Positions 51,565-59,986 of a DNA stretch of 64,000 nucleotides are shown here, in pieces. Source of the DNA: Bacteroidales bacterium (GTDB lineage Bacteria > Bacteroidota > Bacteroidia > Bacteroidales > P3); assembly GCA_017449525.1 (NCBI GenBank), contig JAFTFL010000006.1, positions 118,381-182,380 of the forward strand. The letters run 5' to 3'. How positions within the stretch are numbered: the first letter of the stretch is position 1; each line of letters begins with the position of its first letter. The translations under genes and the position numbers were made by a program. The notes beneath the pieces were generated by a model. The model was not told the DNA's origin and did not search any database. It worked only from the letters and a program-made list of their open reading frames with translations.

Positions 51565-52341
51565 ATGAAGGACAACATATACTTCCTTACTGACGCACAC
51601 CTCGGCAGTGGTACGGACTCGGCACAGCGAGAGCTCGACCTCGCCAACTTCTTAGAAGCAATAGAGGATGATGCCTGTACCCTATTCCTCCTCGGAGACA
51701 TGTTTGACTTCTGGTTCACCTATAGGAGAGTAGTGCCTAAAGGCTACATCCGCTTTCTCGGGGCACTGGACCACCTGGCGCGCAGCGGCACGGAGATACA
51801 CTACTTTATCGGCAACCACGACATGTGGCTATTTGACTATCTGCAAAGCACCCTCGGCATCGTCATGCACACACAACCCGAGACCCTACTACTGCAGGGT
51901 AGGACAATCACCATGGGGCACGGCGACGGGCTGGACCCCCACGACCGACACTACCTCTTCCTTCGCCGCATGTTTCGCTGCCAGTTCAACCAAAAGCTCT
52001 TTGCTTCCGTCCCCCCATCAATAGGTATGGCCATCGCCGACCGCTGGTCGCATCAAAGCCGCGCCAGCCACCAGAGTGGCGACTATTCTTATCGGGGCGA
52101 CGAGCAGGAAAACATCTACCAGTGGTGCAAACGACATCTGAAGGAACACCCCTGCGACTACTATGTGTTCGGACACCGGCATGTGGCCGTAGAACGTCCC
52201 ATAAGCGTTACCGCATCTGACGGGTCGCAGCGCAACGCCACCTATGTAAATGTCGGCGAGTGGATATCACACCGACACTACGCCATATTGACCAATGGCG
52301 TGCTACAATTGAAAGAATATCAAGGGAGCCCCCTGCCCTAA
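51565..52341 (+). CDS. lpxH: UDP-2,3-diacylglucosamine diphosphatase (LpxH type)
   Basis: A 258-residue metallophosphoesterase that removes UMP from UDP-2,3-diacylglucosamine to give lipid X in lipid A synthesis. The metal ligands are clear: DAHLG (residues 10-14), GDMFDFW, GNHDMW, GHGDGLD and FGHRHVA at the C-terminus. The length and the extra segment DPHDRHYLFLRRMFRCQFNQKLFA fit LpxH of Bacteroidota. It ends near a hairpin that separates it from convergent genes. Confidence 0.9.
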   Translation: MKDNIYFLTDAHLGSGTDSAQRELDLANFLEAIEDDACTLFLLGDMFDFWFTYRRVVPKGYIRFLGALDHLARSGTEIHYFIGNHDMWLFDYLQSTLGIVMHTQPETLLLQGRTITMGHGDGLDPHDRHYLFLRRMFRCQFNQKLFASVPPSIGMAIADRWSHQSRASHQSGDYSYRGDEQENIYQWCKRHLKEHPCDYYVFGHRHVAVERPISVTASDGSQRNATYVNVGEWISHRHYAILTNGVLQLKEYQGSPLP

Positions 52342-52354
52342 CGCCACGAAAAAT

Positions 52355-52384
52355 GGAGTGGTGTACAACTCTGGACACCACTCC
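52355..52384. terminator. Hairpin between convergent lpxH and SUI1 genes
   Basis: GGAGTGGTGT (52355-52364) pairs perfectly with ACACCACTCC (52375-52384) around a ten-base loop, 13 bases beyond the lpxH stop. Confidence 0.65.
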
Positions 52385-52447
52385 TCAATACAACCTAAAA
52401 CCTATTCGAGCTGAATTTATTGAGGAAGCCTACAACTCCTCGCACAT

Positions 52448-52774
52448 CTATTTGGCACGATAGCCGTCGGCCAAGAGCAGTTGCAGCACCTTTTCGCGCT
52501 GGTCTCCCTGCACCAAAATCTCACCATCTACCACACTACCTCCCGTACCGACGCGTGTGCGGAGTCGCTTCCCCAACGCCTCGAGGTCGTCCTTCGTTCC
52601 TACAAAACCACTCACAACCGTGACGCGTTTTCCCCCACGATGGTGGCTTTCCACCCTGACACGTAACTGCTGCTGCGCAGGAGGTAACGTAGCTTCTTCC
52701 TGTGGCTCATCCTCGTAAACATACTCGAATGCGGGATTGGTGGAGTAGACCACCCCCATTTTCTTCCTTGCCAT
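52448..52774 (-). CDS. SUI1/YciH-family translation factor
   Basis: A 108-residue protein of the eIF1/SUI1 family. The core QQLRVRVESHHRGGKRVTVVSGFVG ... LGKRLRTRVGTGGSVVDGEILVQGDQREKVLQLLLADGYR is typical of bacterial YciH, thought to affect start-codon selection or translation under stress. The N-terminal 35 residues are a loose, acidic tail. It begins 8 bases after the lipid kinase stop, in one transcript. Confidence 0.9.
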   Translation of the reverse strand: MARKKMGVVYSTNPAFEYVYEDEPQEEATLPPAQQQLRVRVESHHRGGKRVTVVSGFVGTKDDLEALGKRLRTRVGTGGSVVDGEILVQGDQREKVLQLLLADGYRAK

Positions 52775-52782
52775 TGTTCCTC

Positions 52783-53733
52783 CTAATGCTCCACCAAGTC
52801 CTTGATGTGCCTTTCAATATCAGAAATGAGATTGAAGCGCGGCGCAGGATTTGGTGTAATGATTTGAAGCGTGTGCTCATGAATGCGGAAACGCAACTCC
52901 TTGCCCAACCGCATGCCCTCGCCGTCGACGTTGACCCAACCATAGTCGTTGTTGTGCACAACCACCTCACGGGCTTTCAGTATCTCCACATGCTGCGACA
53001 GCTCAAAGTGGTTCATATAGACCAGCGGTGCCGTGAGTGGCAGATGCGCCAACGGTATTTTATCGACAATGCAAACGTCGAGCAACCCATCGTCGAGCTC
53101 AGCAAGTGGCGCGATGGCAGTGTTGTATCCAAACTGATTACTATTAGCGAAGCTGATGAACCAAGCCCTCTTTTCTACCTCTTTCCCATCAATGGTTAGG
53201 CGGAAATCTACTGGTTTCGAAGTGGGATAGTCCACGATAACAATACCCGTGTAGGCAGCGAGACCACGCTTCTTGGCCAGCTTCATCTTGCGTGCTACCA
53301 TTGCATCGAACCCTATGCCCGCAATGCTAACGAACGGAGTGCCGTTCACATCGACCGTGTCTATTGCCATGCGGTGGAACGCGTTGAGCGACGCTACTGC
53401 CGAGGCAGGCGTAAGGGGAATCTTCAAATTGCGCGCCAATCCATTGCCACTGCCGCACGGCACAATGCCCATCGGCACCTCAGTGCCAATCAAGGCAGCC
53501 GCCACCTCACCCACCGTTCCATCACCACCTACGGCCACAATGGCGTCGTGGCTGTGCTGCTCCACCGCAGCGCGTGCCATCTCGGTGGCATGTTGTGGAC
53601 GCTCGGTATAGCGCACCTCATAGCTGAAGCTCGTGCTGTCCAACTGTTGTTGTATTACATTTTCTATCTTCTTCTGCCGCCCCACACCGGAGAAGGGATT
53701 CACAATAAAAAGAAGGGAGGTCTTGTTTGTCAT
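52783..53733 (-). CDS. Diacylglycerol-kinase-family lipid kinase
   Basis: A 316-residue lipid kinase of the YegS/DgkB group. ATP-site motifs are FIVNPFSGVG at the N-terminus, VAVGGDGTVGEVAAAL and PCGSGNGLARNLKIP; the later segment IAGIGFDAMVARK belongs to the same family. It phosphorylates a diacyl- or sphingo-lipid; Bacteroidota make sphingolipids, so a sphingoid substrate is possible but unproven. It is followed in the same transcript by the SUI1 gene. Confidence 0.91.
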   Translation of the reverse strand: MTNKTSLLFIVNPFSGVGRQKKIENVIQQQLDSTSFSYEVRYTERPQHATEMARAAVEQHSHDAIVAVGGDGTVGEVAAALIGTEVPMGIVPCGSGNGLARNLKIPLTPASAVASLNAFHRMAIDTVDVNGTPFVSIAGIGFDAMVARKMKLAKKRGLAAYTGIVIVDYPTSKPVDFRLTIDGKEVEKRAWFISFANSNQFGYNTAIAPLAELDDGLLDVCIVDKIPLAHLPLTAPLVYMNHFELSQHVEILKAREVVVHNNDYGWVNVDGEGMRLGKELRFRIHEHTLQIITPNPAPRFNLISDIERHIKDLVEH

Positions 53734-53772
53734 TTTCGATGGTGCATGCTACGAGGCTACCGACCGCTGAGC

Positions 53773-55719
53773 CTACTTGCGAGTGGCGATGAGCTTGTCG
53801 TCAATCATTCTATAAGTATACTGCTGAACAACAGCTTTCAACATAGCGATGTCGTTCTCCTCTCCAAACGATTTATAAGGGCTGATGGCTGCAACCCGTC
53901 CGTTGCGCTCCAATTGGTAGTAGCCGTTGCCATAGACTACATTCCAGCCCTGGTTATCCTGTCCATGTTCAAATACGCTTTGGCCGAACGTTATACACGG
54001 TTCGTCGATGCACAGAAAGTCAAGAATCGTTGGCATCACATCCGTTTGCTGCACGATGTCGGTGCTGTAAATCGGCGACACCTCCCCTTCGGGGTCAAAG
54101 AAAATCATCGGTATTCTGTACCACCCATCGTAGTCGTTATAAGGCCTGTGAAGGCCCTGTGCTGGGTGGTCAGCCATGATGACGAACAGCGTGTTCCTGT
54201 ACCATGAGCGCTTGGAGGCCTCTGCAAAGAAGGTTCGCAAGGCGTGGTCCGTATACATGACTGTCTGCAAGATTGGATGTTCACCCTTGCGAAACTTACC
54301 CTCATAGGCCTCTGGCACTTTATATGGATGGTGCGAAGAGATGGTGAAGACACCCGACATAAAAGGCTCTTGGAGCGAATCCAGTTGCTCAACCATGTAC
54401 TGAAGGAACGGTTCGTCGAAGATACCCCAAGTGCCATCGTAGTCAACTCCTTCACCCCTCGATGCTGCGTACTCGTTCTTCCCATGGTAGGCCTCAAAGC
54501 CTGCCTGCTTGCAGAACTTGTCAAAGTCCATCGAACCATTATAGGCACCATGGAAGAAGGCCGTGTGGTAACCATATCGACGTAAACAGGAGGGAAGCCC
54601 CATCACACTATCTTGTCGATAGGCAGAGAGGATATAGGGCTTGTTCATCCATGAGGGTACGGACGCCATGATGGCAGGAATGGACTCGATAGACTTCTTG
54701 CCATTAGACCTGCCCTGATAGACGTAGCTACGTCGAGCCAACGAGTCGAGGAACGGAGTGTAACTCTCCATGATGCCATTGTTGTAGCATCCCATATATT
54801 CTTGCGAAAAACTTTCGAGCACAATGACTACCACATTTTTGCGCTGCGTCAACGCCGTAGAATCCGATGCAGCCGAGTGCCGCATACCTGCCCCTGCAGC
54901 CCATGCCGTAGGAGCGCTGACCGTGGCAGCTGTCAGCGTATGCCGTGGGTTGAACAACTCCACTGCCTGACGCTTTGTCATCCACTCTTCATGCTCCAAG
55001 TCGGGTACTCCGAGAGTACGCAGGATGCAGTATGGCGAATTAGTTACGAGTGCAGCATTCTTCAGTTGGCAGTAGCGTGCCGTCTCGTCAAGGCTGATAA
55101 ATTGCTTTCGTACTCCACCGCGCAACAGCACAAATAGTACGGCCAAACCCATAACGCAGCCCAACCAGTTGACTGCGGTCGTACGCTCCGACTTGTGCTT
55201 CTCTTGGCTCAAACGCATCTTGCACTGGAACCAAAAGAAAAGGCTGAAGAGCACTACGCCGCTTATCGTTACGTACCAGTAGTCACGCAGAAATTGTGGG
55301 ATGAGGTTTCCCATGTCTCCCCCTATCCCCATATAAGAGAACATCTCATTACTCATTCGGCGATAGGTGAATTGGTAGTAGGCTGTATCGATAAGGTTGA
55401 CCACCATCAGGACAACTACACCTATAATATATAGTATCTCCGCCACGGTGCGGTACGGTTTGCTGTAACGTGCGCGGATAGGAAGGAGCATCATTACGAG
55501 GTACGGAGCCAACACCATTGCCACCGTTGCCGTACCAAAGCGCACATTTCCCCATACCACGCCCAGCCATTCACCCAACCCCTCAAGGTGAAATATGCGA
55601 GGATTAAAGGCATGAAAGAGTATTTGAGTAACCCAAAGGAAGAGCAGGGCGACAAGGAACTTCAGTGCCGTGTAGGCATAAATGTTGTTGATTCCGGTGT
55701 GCGATTTCTGTTGTTTCAT
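53773..55719 (-). CDS. LTA-synthase-family sulfatase-fold membrane protein
   Basis: A 648-residue protein with five membrane spans in the first 200 residues and a large extracytoplasmic alkaline-phosphatase-fold domain. The metal site is in NVVVIVLESFSQEYMGCYN, the nucleophile position in SNGKKSIESIPAIMAS (Ser where LtaS has Thr), and FFHGAYNGSMDF and VIMADHPAQG complete the family pattern. In Gram-negatives these enzymes often move phosphoethanolamine or phosphoglycerol onto lipids or glycans; the true substrate is unknown. Confidence 0.88.
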   Translation of the reverse strand: MKQQKSHTGINNIYAYTALKFLVALLFLWVTQILFHAFNPRIFHLEGLGEWLGVVWGNVRFGTATVAMVLAPYLVMMLLPIRARYSKPYRTVAEILYIIGVVVLMVVNLIDTAYYQFTYRRMSNEMFSYMGIGGDMGNLIPQFLRDYWYVTISGVVLFSLFFWFQCKMRLSQEKHKSERTTAVNWLGCVMGLAVLFVLLRGGVRKQFISLDETARYCQLKNAALVTNSPYCILRTLGVPDLEHEEWMTKRQAVELFNPRHTLTAATVSAPTAWAAGAGMRHSAASDSTALTQRKNVVVIVLESFSQEYMGCYNNGIMESYTPFLDSLARRSYVYQGRSNGKKSIESIPAIMASVPSWMNKPYILSAYRQDSVMGLPSCLRRYGYHTAFFHGAYNGSMDFDKFCKQAGFEAYHGKNEYAASRGEGVDYDGTWGIFDEPFLQYMVEQLDSLQEPFMSGVFTISSHHPYKVPEAYEGKFRKGEHPILQTVMYTDHALRTFFAEASKRSWYRNTLFVIMADHPAQGLHRPYNDYDGWYRIPMIFFDPEGEVSPIYSTDIVQQTDVMPTILDFLCIDEPCITFGQSVFEHGQDNQGWNVVYGNGYYQLERNGRVAAISPYKSFGEENDIAMLKAVVQQYTYRMIDDKLIATRK

Positions 55720-55800
55720 ATCATTTTGTTACTGGGCTATTAGGCTTTCTGTGTTAGGGAACTGAGGGTCGATTGGTGCAACACGTACACTGCGATTCTT

Positions 55801-56841
55801 CTATTTTCTCGATGGTTTCCAAGCGGATTCCTTTAATATCTGTTGCGCATCGTTGTTGGCAAAGAGGTCGCTCATCGTGATACCCGTTCGCTTGACGTAC
55901 TGCGCTACAATGTCCCGTCCGATGTATGCCGTCATGCGTGGAGCCGATTCCCCAAAGGCATTAGTCTTGGGGGCGTCGTCCACAAAGTTGAAATACTTAT
56001 TGGCATCGGTTTCATACAGTAGGTTATTCTGTATGAAGTAGGCCCACACTTTGCCTTCGTTTGCCGAAGCCCAGTCCAGTTGCGCCGCGGTGTAACGCAA
56101 TTTCAAGCTGTCGTGCACATCGGGGAGCGCGCAGTCGAGGAAGTAGAGCACTTTGCCTTCGGCCACCATGAGGTCGAGCATCGTGGGTTCGTCCGCTGGA
56201 GCTGCTATACGCTCGCGAGCGATAGCAGCCATGATGTCGGGCAGCAGGTGGTTTCGGGTGCATAGTGATACGATGAAGTGGGGCAACTCAAAGTAGGCAT
56301 ACTTCGCAAAGCATGGCAACGCATACTGGTCTAAAGAGATGAGCACAGTGGTGTCATAACATACCACACGATACTCGTAATCCAGCCTTCCGCTCAAGAA
56401 AGTGATGATTTGCGGCGTACGTAATTCGGGCAACAACTTTTGGCTGCGTGCCATAGCGTCGCCGAGCTGCCGCTCCAACCACCCGAGGTCGGCATAATGA
56501 CGTTCCACACTGTCGTAGATTTCCCTGATGTATGGGTCGCTCACAAAACCACGCAACTGACTCATGTATTGCTCGTCGTTCGGCTGAATATTGAGCAGCG
56601 GCGAGTTGTACGTCGGGGTGATTTCCTGCAAATGGGCTTGCAGGCGCGCCTCGTCGGTCTCAAACAGTTCCTTCTCAAAGCGTAGGATGCGCACCGAGGA
56701 GGTCTTGAAGGAGTCGCCTCTTGGGGTTGAGGGATGGTCGTTGTGGCAAGCAGCGGTGGCTATCAGCATCAAAGCCATCAAGGCCGCTGCCGAAAGGCGA
56801 GTCAAGCCATGCACGCTGCGTAAAATGTTGAAAATTGTCAT
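55801..56841 (-). CDS. gldB: GldB-like lipoprotein (gliding/T9SS-associated)
   Basis: A lipoprotein of about 346 residues: leader with lipobox LIATAACHN, Cys near residue 32. The mature region (VRILRFEKELFETDEARLQAHLQEI ... LPELRTPQIITFLSGRLDYEYRVVCYDTTVLISLDQYAL ... EPTMLDLMVAEGKVLYFLDCALPD) matches GldB, first defined as needed for gliding and later linked to T9SS gene sets. GldB also has a distant zincin-like look, but no clear HExxH is seen here. Starts upstream at 56874 or 56922 are possible. Two T9SS cargo genes elsewhere in the window fit. Confidence 0.85.
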   Translation of the reverse strand: MTIFNILRSVHGLTRLSAAALMALMLIATAACHNDHPSTPRGDSFKTSSVRILRFEKELFETDEARLQAHLQEITPTYNSPLLNIQPNDEQYMSQLRGFVSDPYIREIYDSVERHYADLGWLERQLGDAMARSQKLLPELRTPQIITFLSGRLDYEYRVVCYDTTVLISLDQYALPCFAKYAYFELPHFIVSLCTRNHLLPDIMAAIARERIAAPADEPTMLDLMVAEGKVLYFLDCALPDVHDSLKLRYTAAQLDWASANEGKVWAYFIQNNLLYETDANKYFNFVDDAPKTNAFGESAPRMTAYIGRDIVAQYVKRTGITMSDLFANNDAQQILKESAWKPSRK

Positions 56842-56953
56842 GAAAGAAAATCGTCTATTGTTCTCCACCATCATGATTACTCTGGTATGTAAAGCACGAA
56901 GACAGCCGGTTGCACGCGGCAAGGCTGTCTTCTATTTGCCCTTATGCGGAGCG

Positions 56954-58960
56954 TCAAACCTGCTTGTCTCCTTCGTTTTTCATGCTGGTCTCAAGCATCT
57001 TCAACTTGGTTTCCAGTAGGGCTATCTGCTGACGAGCCGACTGCATCTTGCGTTCCAACTCTTGTTTGAGTAGGTCGGCCTGCTTGGACTCAGCAAAGAA
57101 TCCCATATTGTTTTCCCACACCGACAGGTCGCCACGCAGCTTTTCCAACTTGGTGAGCAACGCTTGGCGCTCACCAGAGGCCTGCTTCTCATCCGTTACG
57201 TTGAGCCGCAGGTGCTCACGGTAGGCATTCTCTGCAGCCTCGCGTGCCGATATCTTCAATTGCTCGAAGTAGTGATTGATGGTGTTGCGGAATTCTGTCT
57301 GTAGGCGGTCTTTCTCCGACATGGGCACGAAGCCTGCCTCAATCCAACGTCTTTGGAATTCCTTTATCACGCGCAGGTTCTCCTCCTTATCGTCGCCAAA
57401 CTCGTAGGCCTTCAACTCAGCAAGGATGGCCTCTTTGGTTGCAAGATTTTCTTGCTCATTGCCGTGCACCGACTGGTAATGTTCCGACTTACGGTTGAAG
57501 AACTCGTCGTTGGCAGCGCGGAAACGTGTCCACAACTTGTCGGCGTGCTTGCGTTCCACTGTGCCTATCTCGCGCCACTCCTGTTGCAGCTTCAGTAGTT
57601 CTTCGGTGGCCTTCTTCCAGTCATCGCGCAAGGCTATGGCCTCAGCTTGCACACACAACGCCACCTTCTTGTTGTAGTTGGCTTCATGAGCGGAGCGTAT
57701 GGTTTCGTAGTACTCTTTGCGCGCTGCGTAGAACTGGTCAATGCGTCCCTTGAACTGTTTCCACACGGCATCGTTCTGGTCCGTGGTGGCATAGCCAATT
57801 GTGCGCCACGTGGTCATCAGTTCTTCCACCTTCTCGGTCATCTCGGCCCACTGCTTGCCAGAAGTGGGCTTTTCGGCCACCAGTTGTTCCAACTCCGTTA
57901 TCAAGGCCTGCTTGGCCAAGAGGTTCTTTTCTTGCTCGGCGCGCCGCTGCTCGTAGAACTCATTGTTGCGAGCCACTATCTGGTCGGCCGCATTATTAAA
58001 GCGAGCCCATATCTCGTCGTTCAGTTCTAAGGCGACTGGCCCAATGGTTTTCCACTTAGTCCGCAGGGCTTGGAGCTCACGGAACGCCTTTGTTGGGGAG
58101 TTGCTCACGATGAGTTTCTCCGCCTGCTCGCAGAGTTCGAGCTTCTGCTCGAGGTTCTTCTTCATGTCGAGCTGACGGAGTTCCTTATCAATCTTTACTT
58201 TGTTGAAGAACTGCTCGACCAGGAAGTGATAGTTTTGCCAAAGGGTGTTGGCCTCCGAGCGGGGCACGTCGCCCGTCTGCTTCCACTGCTCCTGTATGGC
58301 GTTGAAACTGTCGTGTACTTGTTTCAGAGGTTCTTCCGACTCAATGAGCTGGCGCAATTGCTCAAGCAGGGCTTGCTTCTTGGCCAGACTTTCCTGCTTC
58401 TGAGCCTCAACGGCTTCTTGATGTTGCTGGCGACGTTTGCGGTAGTCGGCGTAAAGTTTTCTGAACTCTTCGCCCACAGCGTCTTCGGCCTGCTGATAGG
58501 TGTCCTTCTCGCCGCCATCGGCCAGAAAAGCCTCGAAGTCGGCTTTCTGCACGGCGGCCGTAGCCTCGTTGAAGGCTTGCCGCAGGTTGCCCACACGCAG
58601 TTTGATGAGCGTTACATCGTTGGAAAGCAACTCTTTCATGGCGGCCACCATCTCTTCTCTGCTCATGGTGGCATAGTTCACTACGGGTTCCTCAAAGGGT
58701 TGCTCCTTGGTCGATGCCGCCTCGGTGGCGGATGCATCGGCGGACTGTTCGGCCTGGTTCTCTTCAGGAGTGAGCTCTTCAAGCGCCGTCTCGGCAGTCG
58801 ATGCAGTTTCGGCCACGGGCTCTGCGACTTCTGGGGCTGTCTCAGTAGGTACTTCTTCGTTCACATTTTGGGAGATTTCTGACGTTGTGTCAACGGCCTG
58901 CGGAGCGAGGTGCTGCTCGTCCTGCGTGGTGCCGTTTTGCTTTTCGATAGCGTCTTCCAT
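56954..58960 (-). CDS. DUF349 repeat protein with acidic N-terminus
   Basis: A protein of about 668 residues. The first 120 residues are Glu/Ala/Thr-rich and probably disordered. Then come five DUF349 helical modules marked by repeated W-x-x-x-G phrases: EQWKQTGDVPRSEANTLW, TKWKTIGPVALELNDEIW, TTWRTIGYATTDQNDAVW, QEWREIGTVERKHADKLW and RRWIEAGFVPMSEKDRL. The C-terminus is a coiled coil (LLKQELERKMQSARQQIALLETKLKML). DUF349 function in bacteria is not established. The start is ATG 58960, because the promoter box lies inside the longer frame. Confidence 0.88.
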   Translation of the reverse strand: MEDAIEKQNGTTQDEQHLAPQAVDTTSEISQNVNEEVPTETAPEVAEPVAETASTAETALEELTPEENQAEQSADASATEAASTKEQPFEEPVVNYATMSREEMVAAMKELLSNDVTLIKLRVGNLRQAFNEATAAVQKADFEAFLADGGEKDTYQQAEDAVGEEFRKLYADYRKRRQQHQEAVEAQKQESLAKKQALLEQLRQLIESEEPLKQVHDSFNAIQEQWKQTGDVPRSEANTLWQNYHFLVEQFFNKVKIDKELRQLDMKKNLEQKLELCEQAEKLIVSNSPTKAFRELQALRTKWKTIGPVALELNDEIWARFNNAADQIVARNNEFYEQRRAEQEKNLLAKQALITELEQLVAEKPTSGKQWAEMTEKVEELMTTWRTIGYATTDQNDAVWKQFKGRIDQFYAARKEYYETIRSAHEANYNKKVALCVQAEAIALRDDWKKATEELLKLQQEWREIGTVERKHADKLWTRFRAANDEFFNRKSEHYQSVHGNEQENLATKEAILAELKAYEFGDDKEENLRVIKEFQRRWIEAGFVPMSEKDRLQTEFRNTINHYFEQLKISAREAAENAYREHLRLNVTDEKQASGERQALLTKLEKLRGDLSVWENNMGFFAESKQADLLKQELERKMQSARQQIALLETKLKMLETSMKNEGDKQV

Positions 58961-59045
58961 GTCGGTTTGCTCTGTTTGCGAACTGGTTTGCTCTTCTTGC
59001 TGGGCGCACCAGTCCTTGCTATTCTTGTTTAGAAAATGTAGGGTG

Positions 59046-59053
59046 CAAAAGTA
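59046..59053 (-). promoter_or_regulatory. Promoter box for the DUF349 gene
   Basis: The minus strand reads TACTTTTG, continued by CAC, 86 bases before the ATG at 58960. It decides the start against the upstream ATG at 59068. Confidence 0.65.
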
Positions 59054-59240
59054 CAAAAAAATAATCATTAGGGACTATTATTTTAGGCGTTCGCGGCCTC
59101 GGTTCAGCAGTTCAGTCTCACCAACAGCGTAATTTTCAGCCACATATTGTACACCAATGCAGATTGCAGCGGCGCAGTTTCGGGGCGGGTTGCAGCGGCG
59201 AACGCGGTGCTAACGGGTTGGAGTTCGGCCATATATAGCG

Positions 59241-59248
59241 TACTTTTG
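59241..59248 (+). promoter_or_regulatory. Promoter-like box at the start of array 6
   Basis: TACTTTTG on the plus strand, preceded by TATATAGCG, fits TAnnTTTG and lies immediately before the 22-base repeats, which would start at or near the transcript's first base. Confidence 0.4.
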
Positions 59249-59464
59249 GTACTTCTTCGTAAGGGCGGCGGCGGTTCTCCCGACGAACGACGACGATTTC
59301 CGGAAAGGGCGAGAGCCGTTTTTCCGACGGGCGACGGTGGTTTCTGGAAAGAATGACGGCGATTTCTGGGAAGAACGGCCGCCATTCCTTTAAAGGACAG
59401 CAGCGACTTTAGGGAAGGGCGACGGCGACTTTAGGGAAGGGCGACGGTGGTTACTTCGTCGTGG
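59245..59464 (+). repeat. 22-base tandem array 6 (GACGGCGATTTCTGGGAAGGGC type)
   Basis: Ten consecutive 22-base units with starts at 59245, 59267, 59289, 59311, 59333, 59355, 59377, 59399, 59421 and 59443. The best pair, 59399 and 59421, differ only at the first few bases; the others keep a G-rich start, a central TTTC/TTTA, and GGAAGGGC with changes. Several units have a self-complementary centre (TTCCGGAA, TTTCTGGAAA, CCTTTAAAGG). The end units share ACTTCTTCGT and ACTTCGTCGT. The sequence differs from the GTAC arrays but the period is identical. 22 is not a multiple of three and no frame is maintained. Confidence 0.88.
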
Positions 59465-59483
59465 CCGTGTGGCAAAAAAGGTG

Positions 59484-59491
59484 TACCTTTG
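59484..59491 (+). promoter_or_regulatory. Promoter box facing array 5
   Basis: TACCTTTG, continued by CAGCGCC, is an exact match between arrays 6 and 5. The first GTAC unit of array 5 lies about 170 bases downstream. Confidence 0.55.
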
Positions 59492-59656
59492 CAGCGCCAA
59501 TGCGGATGGCCCCCAAACCTTTGTATGTTGAGGTCGGTGGTACCTTGGGGGGCGGGCGAACTGCCTGCCGAGCGCTCGAGGTTGCGCCGCTTGGTGCTTT
59601 CGAACCGCTTATTTCGATGTGCTCACTGGGGCTAAGGCCTGCGGCAGTGGGGGCAT

Positions 59657-59920
59657 GCACCGTACGGCATACGACAACCGACTGCGCTATTTGCATGCAG
59701 CACACCTTGTTATTATGTATTATTGCTGTACGACGTGGAAACCGATGCCGCACAACGTGGAAACCTCCACTGTACGGCGTGGAAATTGATGCTGCGCAGC
59801 GTAGGAACCGACGCCTCACGGCGTGTCCATCGGCCGCGCGCGCCTGCATGCTTGCTGCCGGTCGCCTGTGCGTCTGGGGCTGGTCGGCGACGGATGCGAG
59901 GCTGACGGGTGGGGCGTTGG
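59657..59920 (+). repeat. 22-base-period GTAC palindrome array 5
   Basis: Core positions in 22-base steps are GTAC 59662, GCGC 59684, CTTG 59706, GTAC 59728, GCAC 59750, GTAC 59772, GCGC 59794, TCAC 59816, GCGC 59838, GGTC 59860 and GGTC 59882, then a weak unit reaching the sbcD promoter. Between cores the phrase GTGGAAACCG is repeated in three units (59723, 59745 and, with a change, 59767). The unit at 59789 (ATGCT-GCGC-AGCGT) and the one at 59811 (ACGCC-TCAC-GGCGT) change both arms yet keep pairing (one G-U pair). The gap 58961-59986 holds no supported gene. Confidence 0.75.
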
Positions 59921-59931
59921 CTAAAAAACGC

Positions 59932-59939
59932 TACCTTTG
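59932..59939 (+). promoter_or_regulatory. Promoter box for sbcDC
   Basis: TACCTTTG, continued by CACC, lies 48 bases before the sbcD ATG at 59987 and exactly matches TAnnTTTG. Confidence 0.65.
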
Positions 59940-59986
59940 CACCTGCGGCTGGCGCAGACATCAGATGCGCCAATAATCTACATCTC

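Noticed and set aside
59104-59385. Minus-strand 93-codon frame with repeated Arg/Ser/Pro phrases
   Set aside because: It is the translation of the 22-base array 6; the unit is not a multiple of three and the frame is not kept.
3538-59920. The 22-base GTAC arrays as CRISPR arrays
   Set aside because: The conserved part is only about 10-14 bases and palindromic, the variable part 8-10 bases, repeats are degenerate, and no cas gene is in the window.
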